This document shows, one piece after another, positions 38,808 through 49,124 of a stretch of DNA of 64,000 nt. The DNA comes from AP-15 sp963797115. GTDB taxonomy: Bacteria; Pseudomonadota; Alphaproteobacteria; ATCC43930; CGMCC-115725. Under the pieces are notes generated by a model that was not told where the DNA came from, did no database searches, and was given only the letters and a program-made list of their open reading frames with translations. Made by a program: the position numbers and the translations under genes. The first letter of the stretch is position 1; each line of letters starts with the position of its first letter. Location: contig CAWCOH010000007.1 in the NCBI GenBank assembly GCA_963797115.1, positions 310,001-374,000 of the forward strand. Reading direction: 5' to 3'.

Positions 38808-38961
38808 AGCAAATCAATTCGCCCAAGGCGCGTTTACGAACGGTAAAGCCGGATCTCATCGGGCCACGCACGATGAACCCAAGCTCCTAATTATGCCGCT
38901 GAAGCCCGGGGCAGCGACCTGCGTCAGTCGGTCGGTTCACTGGTGTCTCGATGATTGCAAG

Positions 38962-39057
38962 CGCTTCGCAGGAAACGAGAGTTTGCGCACGACCATGCCT
39001 TACGATCGCATGAAGGAGCGGCTTACGCAGGACGAAGAGGAAAGGATCAGGCTGTGA
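38962..39057 (+). pseudogene. Integrase C-terminal remnant
   Basis: The last ~31 codons (ESLRTTMPYDRMKERLTQDE, ending ERIRL) mirror the end of the intact integrase at 36864 (ESPRTTKLYDRTKERLTQDE). DNA similarity is high but not identical, so this is a relic of a second, related integrase rather than a recent duplicate. Confidence 0.65.
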
Positions 39058-39134
39058 GGCCGAAGCTTCTTGCTATCGGACCTCAGAAGGTGCGGCTCGC
39101 CGGCGGCGAAAGAGGGTCGACCCTGCATCGGATC

Positions 39135-41235
39135 TTATGCCCTCCGCGGCGACGCCCTCATTTTCACTACGTTTGATGGCGGTTTGGACCTCTCGCGTTG
39201 CAACGCCTCGGCGACGCTGTCGGCCAGTTGTGCCAAACGATACGGCTTCTGGAGAACGAGGTCGCCCTCTGCCGGCGAGAATGCGGCAATGTCGGCGTAA
39301 CCGGAGACGAGCAGCGCGTGCAAACCGGGGTGACGCTCGCGCGCCCGGCGGATCAACTCGGCTCCATTCATCCCCGGCATTGCCATGTCCACCAGCAGGA
39401 GATCCACGCGCTCGGTCCCTTTAAGGACATCGAGCGCTGCCAGTCCGTTCTCCGCTGCCAGCAAGCGGTACCCGAAGCTCTCGAGGCTGCTCACCGCGAC
39501 TTCCCGCACGCCTGGATCGTCGTCGACCACAAGAATGGTCGCCCCCTTATGGACTGTCGCTGACAGCGTATTAGGTTCCCGTGCTATCGGGGAGAGGCGG
39601 CGCGAGCGCGGCAGATAAACATTGACCGTTGTCCCCCGACCGACGCGGCTGTCGATGCGCAGACCGCCGCCGGACTGCGTCGCCACGCCGTGCACCATGC
39701 TAAGGCCGAGACCACTGCCCTTACCCATCTCCTTTGTCGTGAAGAAGGGCTCGACAGCTTTGCTGAGAACCTCCTCGGTCATGCCCTCGCCGCTATCCGC
39801 CACCGAGATCAGCACATAATCGCCCGGCCTCAGGGCGGGAGGCGCGTCGGTCCGACTGATATTAGCTGTCCGGATTGTCACGCGCCCGCCGGCGGGCATT
39901 GCGTCGCGAGCGTTGATCGCCAGGTTCAACAAGACCAGCTCGATCTGCGTATGATCAACCAATGCGGGCCAAAGCCCCTCGGTCAGCATGGTCTCGATTC
40001 GCACCGTCGCCCCGATTGTGCGAAACAGCAGGTCGCTGGCATCGCTGACCAGCCGGTTCAGATCGAGCGGTGTCGGCGCGAGGTGCTGCTTGCGGGAAAA
40101 CGCGAGAAGCTGGTGCGTCAGTCGTGCGCCTCGCTCGGCAGCGGCGCGCGCCGAGCGCAATCGGCGCAGTGATCCTTCGCTTTTAGCCGCCGCTCCAGCA
40201 ACTCCAAATTGCCCAACACACCGGTCAGGAGATTGTTGAAGTCATGCGCAACCCCCGAAGTAAGCTGACCGATCGCCTCGAGCTTCTGCGACTGCCGCAG
40301 CTCTTCTTCCGTGCGCTGCCGCTCGGCGATCTCCGCGGCCAATCGTTCGTTTGCGGCAGCGAGGCTGCGGGTTCGTTCGGCCACGCGCCGTTCGAGTTGC
40401 TCTTGGCTACGCGTCAAGGTCTCGCGCGCCTCGACGATGTCGGTTATGTCGGTGCAGGTGCCGAACCATCTGACGATCCGTCCTCTGTCGCGAACTGGCG
40501 TGCCACACGCCTTGAACCAGCGATACTCTCCGTCGGCACGACGAATCCTGAGCTCCGCGTCGTACTCGTCCTGCCCTTTTACTGACGCCATCCAGCGCTC
40601 GCGAATCCGCTCGCGATCCTCGGGATGAACGACTTTGTCGAGCCAGGCGAGCCCCAGTTGCTCTTCCTCAGGGATACCGGTGTATTCGAGCCATTGGCGA
40701 CTGAAATAATCCCGCTGGCCGTCCGGCCCGCTGGTCCAGACCAGTTGCGGCAGAGCTTCGGCCAGGGTGCGGTAGCGCCTCTCGCTTACCGTCAGGGCGA
40801 CGAGAGCGTCATGGACCTCGTATTGGCGCCCGCGCGCCCGCAGTGCCGCGCGTACCGCGCTCACCAGGGTCGCTGCTCCAACCGGTCGCTCGAGCAAGGT
40901 CAGATTGCCCGACTGCTGCAACGCGTCGCGTTCCTGGCCGACAGCCTCGGCCGAGGCGCCCGGCTCCAACAGCACGATGAACGGGAAGTCCGACCAGGAG
41001 GGTTGCTGCGTCACCCACTCGACAAGCCCGCTTGTGTCACGTCCGATCAGCGCCTCTTCAGTGATGACGGCGGCACCGGCGCCCTCGAGGAGGTTCTGCT
41101 GCAGGTCGTCGAGATTGGAGCACCCGAGGGTTTCGACACCGGCTCGGTTTAGGAGCGAACGCGTCAGCGCGGTATCGCGACCGACCGGGGCCAAAATCAG
41201 GACGCGCGAGCGGACAGTGTCTCATCGGTGGACAT
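39135..41235 (-). pseudogene. PAS-containing hybrid histidine kinase, frameshifted
   Basis: An N-terminal degenerate receiver (LILAPVGRDTALTRSLLNRA) is followed by a PAS/PAC domain (YRTLAEALPQLVWTSGPDG, VHPEDRERIRERW), a coiled coil, a DHp with phospho-His in GVAHDFNNLLTGV, an HATPase (NAINARDAM-type N box, GKGSGLGLSM) and a C-terminal receiver (LLLVDMAMPGMNG). A one-base shift near 40175 (after LERRLKAK) splits kinase and ATPase. A second near 41205 separates the first codons (STDETLSAR at 41235) from the body. This is a blue-light/stress type hybrid kinase layout; inactive unless rejoined. Confidence 0.75.
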
Positions 41236-41238
41236 TCG

Positions 41239-41471
41239 TCACTGCGAGCTCAATATCGGTTGTAATCCAACGTAGGTCGGAATGCCGGACATGATGCCCT
41301 GGAAATCGGTGAGAGGCTCGCCGACTTGCAGGCCCTGCGCAGTCAATCGTAACTCGCGAATGGTGTCCTCATGAGTGCCGACGCGCTTCTCCAGGACCGA
41401 GATCGCCTTGCGAACTTTTCCTTGAGCCTCGAAAAACCGCAGCAGCAGCACGGCGTCACCGTGTCGGGCGA
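41239..41471 (-). pseudogene. KaiC-like ATPase C-terminal remnant
   Basis: The reading GDAVLLLRFFEAQGKVRKAI, then EKRVGTHEDTIRELRLTAQG, then PLTDFQGIMSGIPTYVG, is the characteristic C-terminus of bacterial KaiC-like RecA ATPases. Everything upstream has been removed by the IS21 element starting at 41478. It was probably in an operon with the hybrid kinase that follows 4 bases after its stop. Confidence 0.75.
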
Positions 41472-41537
41472 CAGATAAAACTGGACCTGTAGCGACATTG
41501 AGAATTGGACCCCCTCTTTGAAGAGAAGGGTTCGATA

Positions 41538-42837
41538 ATGGACGATTGGGTACAGCCTACTTCGCGGGGGGAGTTACCGCGGAGGGAGGTGATGCAGACG
41601 CCGGACGAGGTCGCGGCGATGCTGCGGTTGAAGGCGCTGGGGTGGGGTGTTCGGCGGATCGCGGGCGAGCTGGGATGCAGCCACATGACGGTTCGTCGGT
41701 ATTTGTCAGAAGGCGGCTGGGTAGCGTATCGCGGTCGCGGTCGGCCGCGGACGCTGACCGGGCTCGAGGAGTGGGTGGCGGAGCGTTTCCGCCGGCATGC
41801 CGGCAATGCCGATGTGGTTCGACAGGAGCTCGAGCGCGAGAAGGGGATCCGTTTGACGCTGCGGACGGTCGAGCGCGAAGTGCGTCACTTACGGCGCGAA
41901 CTGGAAGCGGAAGCGCGGGCGACGATCCGCTTTGAGACGCCGCCTGGCAAGCAGCTGCAGATCGACTTCGGCGAGCGCCGAGCAATGATCGGCGACGAGA
42001 ACGTCAAGGTGTACCTGTTTGTGGCGACGTTGGGCTATTCGCGGCGGCTCTATGTCCGGCCGTTCCGCAACGAGCGCCAGGAGAGTTGGTTTGCTGGCGT
42101 GGAGGGCGCCTTCCGTCACTTCGGCGGGATTACCGAGGAGGTGCTGCTCGACAATGATCGCGGGCTCGTCGCTCGTCACGACCGGGTGAACTCGGGAAGT
42201 CGAGTTCAATGCCCGGCTTCACGCGTTCGCCAAGCATTGGGGTTTTCGGCCGCGCGCCTGTGCACCCTACCGGGCGCGCACCAAGGGGAAGGACGAGCGT
42301 GGCGTCGGCTATGTCAAGAAGAACGCCATTGCTGGACGGCAGTTCGAGAGCTGGTCGGCATTGGAAGCCCATCTCGAGGGATGGACGCGCGACGTCGCCG
42401 ATCAGCGGGTGCACGGCACGACCGGCGAGGCGCCGATTGAGCGCTTTCGGCGCGCCGAGGCTGGCGCGTTGCGCTCGATCACTGAGGTTCGCCCGTTTGA
42501 GATGGCACGCGAGCTGGTGCGCAAGGTGCAGGCTGATTGCGTCATTGAGGTCGATAGCAATGCCTATTCGGTGCCGTGGCGGCTGATCGGTGAAACCGTG
42601 CGCGTGGTAATCGCCGGCGATCTGCTCCGCATCAGCCATGCCGGGCGGGAGGTCGCGGTTCACCATCGCCGGACCGGCCGGTTCGAGCGTGTTGTCGACC
42701 CGGTCCACTTCGACGGCGTCGTCGGCTTCGGCTCAAAGGCCCGGCTCGCGACCGTCCCAACTCCCGAACCGATCGGCGCAGATGAGCTATTGCGCCCGCT
42801 CCTCGAATACGAGCGCGTGGTCGGAGGGCGCTGGTGA
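41538..42837 (+). pseudogene. istA: IS21 transposase IstA, frameshifted
   Basis: From ATG 41538: HTH (AAMLRLKALGWGVRRIAGEL), second HTH, then the integrase core (LQIDFGERRA first Asp; EVLLDN second). Near 42196 the frame shifts by one base, and the remainder (EFNARLHAFAKHWGFRPRAC, with Glu in KGKDERGVGYVKKN) continues to 42837. Rejoined it is ~430 residues. The catalytic core is therefore split. Confidence 0.85.
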
Positions 42838-43622
42838 TGGAGCATGATCACCTGGTCGCGATGCTAAACCGGCTCAAGCTGACGGCGATCCGCGATCAGC
42901 TCGACAGTCTGATCGATGAGGCGGCCCGGCGTGAGCTGACCATTCGAGAGGCGCTCTCTCTATTCTGCGAGCGCGAGATCGGCCGTAAGGATGAACGGCG
43001 GATCGAGATGAGCATCGGGCTGGCGCGCTTCCCATTCGTCCGCGATCTCGACGGCTTCGACTTCGCCGCCCAGCCCTCGATCGACAAGAAGCAGATCCGC
43101 GAGATCGCCGCCGGGCGCTTCATCGCCAATGCCGAGGCGGTGCTGTTGTTGGGTCCGCCCGGGGTCGGCAAGACGCATCTGGCAGTGGCGATCGGGCGCC
43201 AGGCGATCCTAGCAGGCTATACCGTGCTGTTCGCTCAGGCGCCGACCCTGGTGGCCCAGCTCGCCAAGGCCCATAGCGAGGGCCGGCTCGAGGATCGCCT
43301 CACCCACTTTGGCAAACCGAAACTGCTGATCGTCGACGAGCTCGGCTATCTGCCGTTCGAGCCCAATGCGGCGCATCTATTCTTTCAGCTCGTCTCGCGG
43401 CGCTACGAGCGGGGCAGCATGCTGATCACCAGCAATCGATCCATCGGCGAGTGGGGAACGGTGTTCGGCGACGCCGTGGTGGCAACCGCCATCCTCGACC
43501 GTCTCCTCCATCACAGCCACGTCCTCACCATTCGCGGCGACAGCTACCGGCTCCGCGAGAAGCGGCGCACCGGCTTGCTGAAGGCGCCGCCCATCGCGCA
43601 GAGCGTGCCAGTACCAACATGA
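42834..43622 (+). CDS. istB: IS21 helper ATPase IstB
   Basis: 262 residues: N-terminal helical domain, Walker A in LLLGPPGVGKTHLAVAIG, Walker B in LLIVDELGYLPFE, and sensor residues in LITSNRSIGEWG. DnaA/IstB-type AAA+ ATPase that regulates IstA. Intact; starts 4 bases before the istA stop. Confidence 0.9.
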   Translation: MMEHDHLVAMLNRLKLTAIRDQLDSLIDEAARRELTIREALSLFCEREIGRKDERRIEMSIGLARFPFVRDLDGFDFAAQPSIDKKQIREIAAGRFIANAEAVLLLGPPGVGKTHLAVAIGRQAILAGYTVLFAQAPTLVAQLAKAHSEGRLEDRLTHFGKPKLLIVDELGYLPFEPNAAHLFFQLVSRRYERGSMLITSNRSIGEWGTVFGDAVVATAILDRLLHHSHVLTIRGDSYRLREKRRTGLLKAPPIAQSVPVPT

Positions 43623-43826
43623 CCAGGAGCTTGCCCAGGTGGGTACACAGGAACCTCCCGCGCGCTGCTCCGCCAGAACTCTTGGCGGTCGCTGCGCAGC
43701 GCGCGGGTCCCTCCTGTGCACTACCTGGACAAGCTGCCCCGACCGAGCCTCGGGGCTACATCACTTAACCCGGGGGTCCAGTTCTCAATGTCGAAAAGGG
43801 TCCAGTTCCGGAAGTCGGTTGACACA

Positions 43827-45041
43827 CCTTGTTGCACGGATCAGCTGGGCTGACGTCTGGGCCAAGTAGCGTGGAGGACCATCCTTCCTTCCGAGAGCGG
43901 GACTTCGCGGTGGCTGGTCAGGATTACCGCAGGCCCGTAAACCTCGGCGAGCGGCAAATCCGGCTGAGCAGTCCCAGATGGGAGGACGCTACCCCATCCA
44001 TAGTCCTCCTGGGATGTCCGCCCGTGCCGTTCAAGGTCAATGCCGATCGCCGTCATCACATCCCCAGGCAGCAGGATCGGGTAACGAACTGGTCGGAATA
44101 TGATGCTGGCTTGCGCCAGCGTGGCAGTGTGACGGTCTGGTTCAGCGAAGAGGCGATCGCGGCCTGGCGCGCCGAACCACGGACCACGCGGGGCGGTCAA
44201 CCACGCTATTCGGCCCTGGCGATCACGACGGCGCTGACGCTGCGCGTCGTGTTCCGCCGGGCTCTGTGGCAGACCGAAGGGCTGATCGGCTCCATCATCC
44301 GCCTGCTCGGTCTCGATCTCGCCATCCCTGACCATTCCACGCTGAGCCGGCGGGCCGAGACACTGGCGGTGACGCGACCGCCGTCCAGCGCTGAACCCGT
44401 GCATCTGTTGGTGGACAGCACTGGGTTGAAACTGTCCGGCGCCGGTGAATGGTTGGTCGAGAAGCACGGCACGAGCCGGCGCCGGTCGTGGCGCAAACTG
44501 CACATCGGCGTCGATGCCGACACGGGGCGGGTCGTCGCCGCGGCACTGACCACAAATGATGTCGATGACGGCTCGCAGGTCGATCCCTTGCTCGACCAGA
44601 TTGATGGTCCCATCGCCTCGTTCACCGGCGATGGCGCATACGACCAGGACGGCATCTACAGCGCGGTCGCTGCCCGTCATCCCGAAGCCGCGGTCATCGT
44701 GCCACCGCGTTCGAATGCGGTGCCGAGCGAGACCGCCGAGACGGCGCCCACTCCGCGTGACTGGCATCTGCAAGCGATTGCCGAACATGGCCGCATGAGT
44801 TGGCAGAAAGCGTCGGGGTACAACTGGCGTGCCTTGGTGGAAGCCGATATCGGCCGCTGGAAACGGGTCATCGGTCATGCGCTGCGCTCGCAAACCGACA
44901 AGCGTCAAGCAACCGAAGTGGCACTCGCTGCCGACGTCCTCAACCGCATGCTGGCGCTGGGACGCCCGAGCTACGTCCGCATCGTATGAGACCGCGAGGA
45001 CCCGGGATCACTGCGTCCACCGGCTGATCCATGCAACTCGG
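43827..45041 (+). mobile_element. IS5 family (IS903-like) element
   Basis: Inverted ends CCTTGTTGCACGGATCAGCT (43827) and, complemented, CCGAGTTGCATGGATCAGCC (ending 45041) flank one intact transposase. Only 17 bases separate it from the right end of the IS21 element. Confidence 0.8.
44024..44989 (+). CDS. IS5 family (IS903-like) transposase
   Basis: 321 residues from GTG 44024 (PFKVNADRRHHIPRQQ, the usual start of this subgroup; the open frame upstream is not conserved). N-terminal NWSEYDAGLRQRGSVTVWFS, then the DDE domain with first Asp in HLLVDSTGLKLSG, second in SFTGDGAYDQDG, and Glu in ALVEADIGRWKRVIG. Complete. Confidence 0.85.
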   Translation: MPFKVNADRRHHIPRQQDRVTNWSEYDAGLRQRGSVTVWFSEEAIAAWRAEPRTTRGGQPRYSALAITTALTLRVVFRRALWQTEGLIGSIIRLLGLDLAIPDHSTLSRRAETLAVTRPPSSAEPVHLLVDSTGLKLSGAGEWLVEKHGTSRRRSWRKLHIGVDADTGRVVAAALTTNDVDDGSQVDPLLDQIDGPIASFTGDGAYDQDGIYSAVAARHPEAAVIVPPRSNAVPSETAETAPTPRDWHLQAIAEHGRMSWQKASGYNWRALVEADIGRWKRVIGHALRSQTDKRQATEVALAADVLNRMLALGRPSYVRIV

Positions 45042-45497
45042 TCGCGGGAGGGTTCTCAATTTAATAGAGCGTTCGGGCCGATCCGATTGCCACCCCCTAC
45101 ATGTCGCTGCCGCTGCCGCCATCACCGCCCCTATCGTGCATATTGCCATCGCTATCCGGCGAATAGGGAGCGTACGGCGCCTGTCCCTGGCTCTGCGGCA
45201 CTTGGACGCAACCGACGAACGCCAAGGTGACGGAACACCGTGACGAGCCATCCTATGCAGGTTCATTGACTGCGCTCGGCTCGATCAGGATCGGGTCATT
45301 GTTCTTGACGTTGGCCACGCGCGCATATTGGCCAGTACTTGATCTCATCTGGTGGGAAGGGCCTTCAGCCGGGGTTGCCCGTGTCCCATCGCCCCGTATT
45401 TGCTCATGCTGCCCCTGCGCCTCGCAAAACATAATTCCGCACCAATGTGCGGGTGCCCCTTGAACGGGCTCCCAGCGCCCTGAATTTGCGAGGCCCT
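45042..45497. other. Intergenic debris, possible small lipoprotein relic
   Basis: On the minus strand, ending at 45097, a frame reads LAFVGCVQVPQSQGQAPYAP followed by a Gly/Asp-rich tail (lipobox-like LAFVGC). It has no ATG start and a stop close upstream. No other gene is recognised in the region. Confidence 0.3.
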
Positions 45498-45630
45498 TTA
45501 GTGACGGTCGGCGTAGTGGTCCGCGCCGAGAAGATGCAGGGAGACGTAGGGCTCGTCGCCGACCACCCAGCTGTCGTGTCCCGGTGCGATGTGGAAGACA
45601 TCTCCCGGGCAAGGGATCATGGCGGACCAC
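45498..45630 (-). pseudogene. Cupin C-terminal fragment
   Basis: Minus strand GDVFHIAPGHDSWVVGDEPY, ending ADHYADRH, is the second half of a small cupin of the type with PPGHDAWTVGDEP. The preceding half is not readable in any single frame. A remnant. Confidence 0.4.
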
Positions 45631-45847
45631 CGGAAGCGGGTCGGTTGGAGCCACCTTCCAACTTGGTGCGATGCTCGGGGTCGGCCGATGCGGTGGGATC
45701 GAGAACACCGGCTTAATTTCGCTGACATCGGAGGAGAGACGGGGGCCGCCACACTGCCGGAAACATAACGCCGCCGGATCGCGAGCCCAAGCGACTGGAC
45801 AGAGCGAAGCAGCCGTGCCACCGGCGGGTGAACGAACGAGGAACACA

Positions 45848-46189
45848 ATGGCAGCGAGCTCGAAGCTGATGATAATGGAGGCTGAGCGACGGTTCCCCGT
45901 TCGCATCCGCATCGGCGTTCCCCTCGAAGGACTTGGCGGCCGGCTCGATCAGATGAGAGCGTGGCTCGACGGGGATTGTGGCGCAGATGGCTGGGCGCTG
46001 ACGCCGTCAGGGATGCGCGGCGTGCTCAACGATGCCCTGTCGATCTACTTCCTCGACCCCACCCTTGCGAGCGCCTTCGTGGCCCGCTGGTGCACCGGGT
46101 ATAGGGTGGAGACCGCAGAGGGAGTGTTCAGGGTCCGGGAGCATGAGCCGACGCCGCAGGTTGGGGCGGGGTTATATCGGATGCCGTAA
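45848..46189 (+). CDS. Conserved hypothetical protein
   Basis: 113 residues from ATG 45848. Well-formed coding character (PVRIRIGVPLEGLGGRLDQM, RAWLDGDCGADGWALTPSGM, IYFLDPTLASAFVARWC). I have seen the DGWAxTPSGxRGVxND pattern in Bradyrhizobium hypothetical proteins. No known domain or function. It lies on the right border of the IS-rich region. Confidence 0.6.
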   Translation: MAASSKLMIMEAERRFPVRIRIGVPLEGLGGRLDQMRAWLDGDCGADGWALTPSGMRGVLNDALSIYFLDPTLASAFVARWCTGYRVETAEGVFRVREHEPTPQVGAGLYRMP

Positions 46190-46313
46190 TGGCAAGGTCA
46201 GGGTTGACCTGCATTCGGTGCCCTCGTCGGGCAACAGCCATCGTCTCGTCCGTTCGATGGCGAGAACGAATGCCGCAGGCGTCGAGGTCCCGCTATCGCG
46301 GCTTCTGCATTGT

Positions 46314-47387
46314 CTAGGCCGGCTTGATGGCGAGGAGGTTGGCCGCAGTCTCGCCGAGTATCGCTACGCGCTCGGCATCGGTTAAACCGGGGGTGGTGAG
46401 AATGTGGTCGACCGACGTCTTGGTCCAGGGAAACGAGTAGTCCGTCCCCATTACGATCTGGCTCGCGCCGACCTCAGCGATCAGATAGCGCAACCCCTCA
46501 GGGGTGAAGACCAGCGAGTCGTAATAGAGCTGCCTCAGGTATTCGCTCGGCTTCTTGACGAGTGCCTTGGTGCATCGCGCGGGGAAGGTCACGCAGCCCT
46601 GATCCGAGCGGGCGGCATAGGAGGGCAGATATCCCCCGGCATGGGCAGCGCAGATCTTGAGCCCAGGATAGTCATCGAGTGTACCCTCGAAAATCAGGTG
46701 CGACAGAGCGATCGTCGTCTCGAGCGGGTTGCCGATCACGTTGTCCAGCACGCCGTTGCCCTTGAGCCGGCCGGAGCTGGTCAACTCTGCAGTACCTTGC
46801 GGGTGGATGAAAATCAGCACGCCCAGCTCTTCGGCCTTGGCCCAGAACGGATGCAATTTGGGATCCGAGAGCTCCTCGCCGTTGACGCTGCCGCCGACCA
46901 GGGCGCCGCGTAATCCGAGCGCCTTGACCGCATTTTCGAGCTGCTCAGCCGCAAGGTCGGGGTGCTGCAAGGCCACCGACGCCAGGCCGACAAAGCGGTC
47001 CGGCTGTGCCGCGCAGATCTCGGCGAGCTTCTCGTTCTGCAGCTTCACGACCTGGCCGGCAAGGTCCCGCTCGGCCTTGTACCAAAAGATCGGGTTGAGG
47101 CTGAGCGCTTCGATATCGATGCCCTGTTCATCCATTACCTTGATTCGTCCCTGCGAGATAATGAGCGACTGCAAGTTTACCTTCAAACCCATCAGCGCAT
47201 TCGCTTCCGGCACATGACAATGGGCATGCAGGTCGACGGTGCGAACGCGCTTTCCATTGACAATGACTTCGCGTCGCCGCTGCGGTGCCTGCGCGAACGC
47301 GGGGCTCGCCAGACCGCATCCGATAGACGCAAGCCCGGTCAAGGCGCCGGCAGCCTGACAGAGTACTTCTCTCCGGTTTGACATCAT
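46314..47387 (-). CDS. Amidohydrolase (ACMSD-like), exported
   Basis: 357 residues from ATG 47387, preceded by GAGGGAAA. An N-terminal Tat-like signal (NRREVLCQAAGALTG ... AFAQ) is followed by an amidohydrolase 2 domain: metal-binding HxH in VDLHAHCH, His in LIFIHPQGTA, His in CAAHAGGYLP, Asp in IVMGTDYSFPW. The family includes decarboxylases and hydrolases for aromatic breakdown products. It is divergent from the dienelactone hydrolase gene at 47554, suggesting a shared pathway. The export signal is unusual for ACMSD relatives. Confidence 0.83.
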   Translation of the reverse strand: MMSNRREVLCQAAGALTGLASIGCGLASPAFAQAPQRRREVIVNGKRVRTVDLHAHCHVPEANALMGLKVNLQSLIISQGRIKVMDEQGIDIEALSLNPIFWYKAERDLAGQVVKLQNEKLAEICAAQPDRFVGLASVALQHPDLAAEQLENAVKALGLRGALVGGSVNGEELSDPKLHPFWAKAEELGVLIFIHPQGTAELTSSGRLKGNGVLDNVIGNPLETTIALSHLIFEGTLDDYPGLKICAAHAGGYLPSYAARSDQGCVTFPARCTKALVKKPSEYLRQLYYDSLVFTPEGLRYLIAEVGASQIVMGTDYSFPWTKTSVDHILTTPGLTDAERVAILGETAANLLAIKPA

Positions 47388-47553
47388 CTGCGTTTCCCTC
47401 AATCAGCTGTGGTCCCAGGGAACCCGGGTCCAGCACTTGAGCCCATCATAAGGAGGAACTGGGATTTCCGTTGCGCTCGAAACAGGTTGCATGCCCGGCC
47501 CCGAGCGGAAGACATTCGTGCTCACAACCTCGGGAAGCCGAGGCGTCGGCTCA

Positions 47554-48335
47554 AAGATGGATCACACCAGCATGCACGAAAAATCGTCGAGATCCCGACC
47601 GCCGACGGGCGGATGGAGACCTTTATCACCCATCCCGAAGAGGGTGGGCCGTTCGCGCCGGTGGTCGTCTACATGGACGTGTGGGGACTACGCGAGGAGC
47701 TCTACGACATCGCCCGCAAGGTGGCGGTGATCGGGTATTATGTCCTCTTACCCGATCTCTACTACCGCCAGGGCCGGATCCGCCACCAATGGCGCAACGA
47801 GCGTGGCCAGATGATCTCGATGCACAATCTCGACCCCGAGCGCCAAGCCCAGGTGCGCGCCCCGCTGCAGAAGCTGTCTGACGCCATGGTCGTCTCTGAT
47901 AGCGGGGCGATCCTCGACTTTTTGGCCAAGGGTGAGCCGGTTCGCCCGGGCGGCGTCGGCTCGATCGGTTATTGCATGGGCGGCCGTCATGTGATGTGCG
48001 TCGCCGGCGCCTACCCAGAACGCTTTGTCGCTGGAGCAAGCCTGCATGGCACCCAGCTGGTCTCCGACCGAGACAATTCCCCCCACCGGCTTGCCGACCG
48101 GTTCCGCGGACAGCTTTATTGCGGCTTTGCCGAGAAGGACCCGAATGCCACGCCGCCGATCCGGCAAGCCCTCAGAGAAGCGTTTGCTGAGTGTCCGGTC
48201 CACTATTGCTACGAGGTGCACCCCGGTGCCGAGCACGGCTACGCGCTCCCTGACCGCGACATACACGATAAGAAGGCCGCCAACCGTGACTGGGAGCTAA
48301 TCTTCGCGATGTTCCGCCGGCAGCTCTCGGCTTAA
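47554..48335 (+). pseudogene. Dienelactone hydrolase family protein, early frameshift
   Basis: ATG 47554 gives DHTSMHEK. A run of five A (47579-47583) then breaks the frame; with one more A it continues IVEIPTADGRMETFITHPEE into the intact body. The catalytic triad is visible: nucleophile Cys in GSIGYCMGGRH, Asp in GFAEKDPN, His in PGAEHGYALP. The enzyme hydrolyses dienelactones or related esters. A single-base loss in a homopolymer could be error; the rest of the gene is clean. Confidence 0.7.
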
Positions 48336-48364
48336 ATTGCCCAGCCGTCCATTATTATCAGCCG

Positions 48365-48649
48365 CTACCGAGTGTGATCAGCGGTAGAGGCAACCGCGTC
48401 AGTTTCGGCACCTAACAGCCCATGCCAATCCTCGGCATAGGCACGTAGCGCCTCCTCGGCGATCGACCGCGCCCGTGCAAGTCCACCGGTGCGTCCCGCG
48501 GCAATCGGGAGAGACTCCTCGGAGGGGATGACGCTCCAGTGAAATCGGTATGCCCCGTCGGCACAGGTATCCCTGATGACGGCGCGGGCCCCGGAAGCGG
48601 GATGGAAGATCAGCTGGGTGCTCGGGCTGATGAGGCGCCACTTCTTCAT
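48365..48649 (-). CDS. Hypothetical protein
   Basis: 94 residues from ATG 48649 (KKWRLISPSTQLIFHPASGA, RFHWSVIPSEESLPIAAGRT, ARSIAEEALRAYAEDW). Good coding character; no recognised domain. Converges with the dienelactone hydrolase gene and follows another small hypothetical gene on the same strand. Confidence 0.45.
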   Translation of the reverse strand: MKKWRLISPSTQLIFHPASGARAVIRDTCADGAYRFHWSVIPSEESLPIAAGRTGGLARARSIAEEALRAYAEDWHGLLGAETDAVASTADHTR

Positions 48650-48689
48650 GCGCCCAGGCATCCTATTCGCATCCCAGCCCACCTTCCGG

Positions 48690-48884
48690 TCAGTGCGCCA
48701 AGCCCACGGGTTCCTGTCGCATCGCGGCGATCATCCGCCATATCCTGAACCAGGTGAGCAGTTCGTCACAGTCGTCGCGCCTAAGCATCCGGTCGGCGCA
48801 TTGCGCCGCCTCAAGTTCGGCATTGTCGCCATACTGGTGCAGCATCAGGTGCGCGGCGCGGTAGATGTCCAAGTCCGAGAGCAT
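48690..48884 (-). CDS. Small conserved hypothetical protein
   Basis: 64 residues from ATG 48884: LSDLDIYRAAHLMLHQYGDN, AELEAAQCADRMLRRDD, LLTWFRIWRMI. This pattern recurs in many Rhizobiales genomes as a short helical protein of unknown function. Confidence 0.6.
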   Translation of the reverse strand: MLSDLDIYRAAHLMLHQYGDNAELEAAQCADRMLRRDDCDELLTWFRIWRMIAAMRQEPVGLAH

Positions 48885-49124
48885 CGCATTTTCCTGAGGC
48901 GTCACTACTTACGCATGAGAAGGCCCGTCTGGATAAAGGACGAGTGATCACCATCGGGAGCAATTTGAAATATTGACCGAAAAACCAGTGCGATTTATGT
49001 GTCAATCACTCGTCCTTCTACGAACTTACACATGATTTGTTTGGAAACCAAATAAATTCGTGGTAAAAGCCGTCAACCATGTTTAAGTTCGAGGCTGGAC
49101 CGGGCTTCGTTGAGGCGCGTAGGA

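Larger units (their letters stand above)
41478..43809 (+). mobile_element. IS21 family element (istA frameshifted)
   Basis: Multiple terminal repeats: on the left AACTGGACC, then CGACATTGAGAATTGGACCC (41478-41513). On the right the inverted equivalents (CGACATTGAGAACTGGACCC and GAACTGGACC, complemented) lie at 43772-43809. Two genes, istA and istB, overlap by 4 bases as in all IS21 elements. Confidence 0.85.

Noticed and set aside
42130..42708. Long minus-strand frame opposite istA
   Set aside because: Antisense shadow of the IS21 transposase in high-GC DNA.
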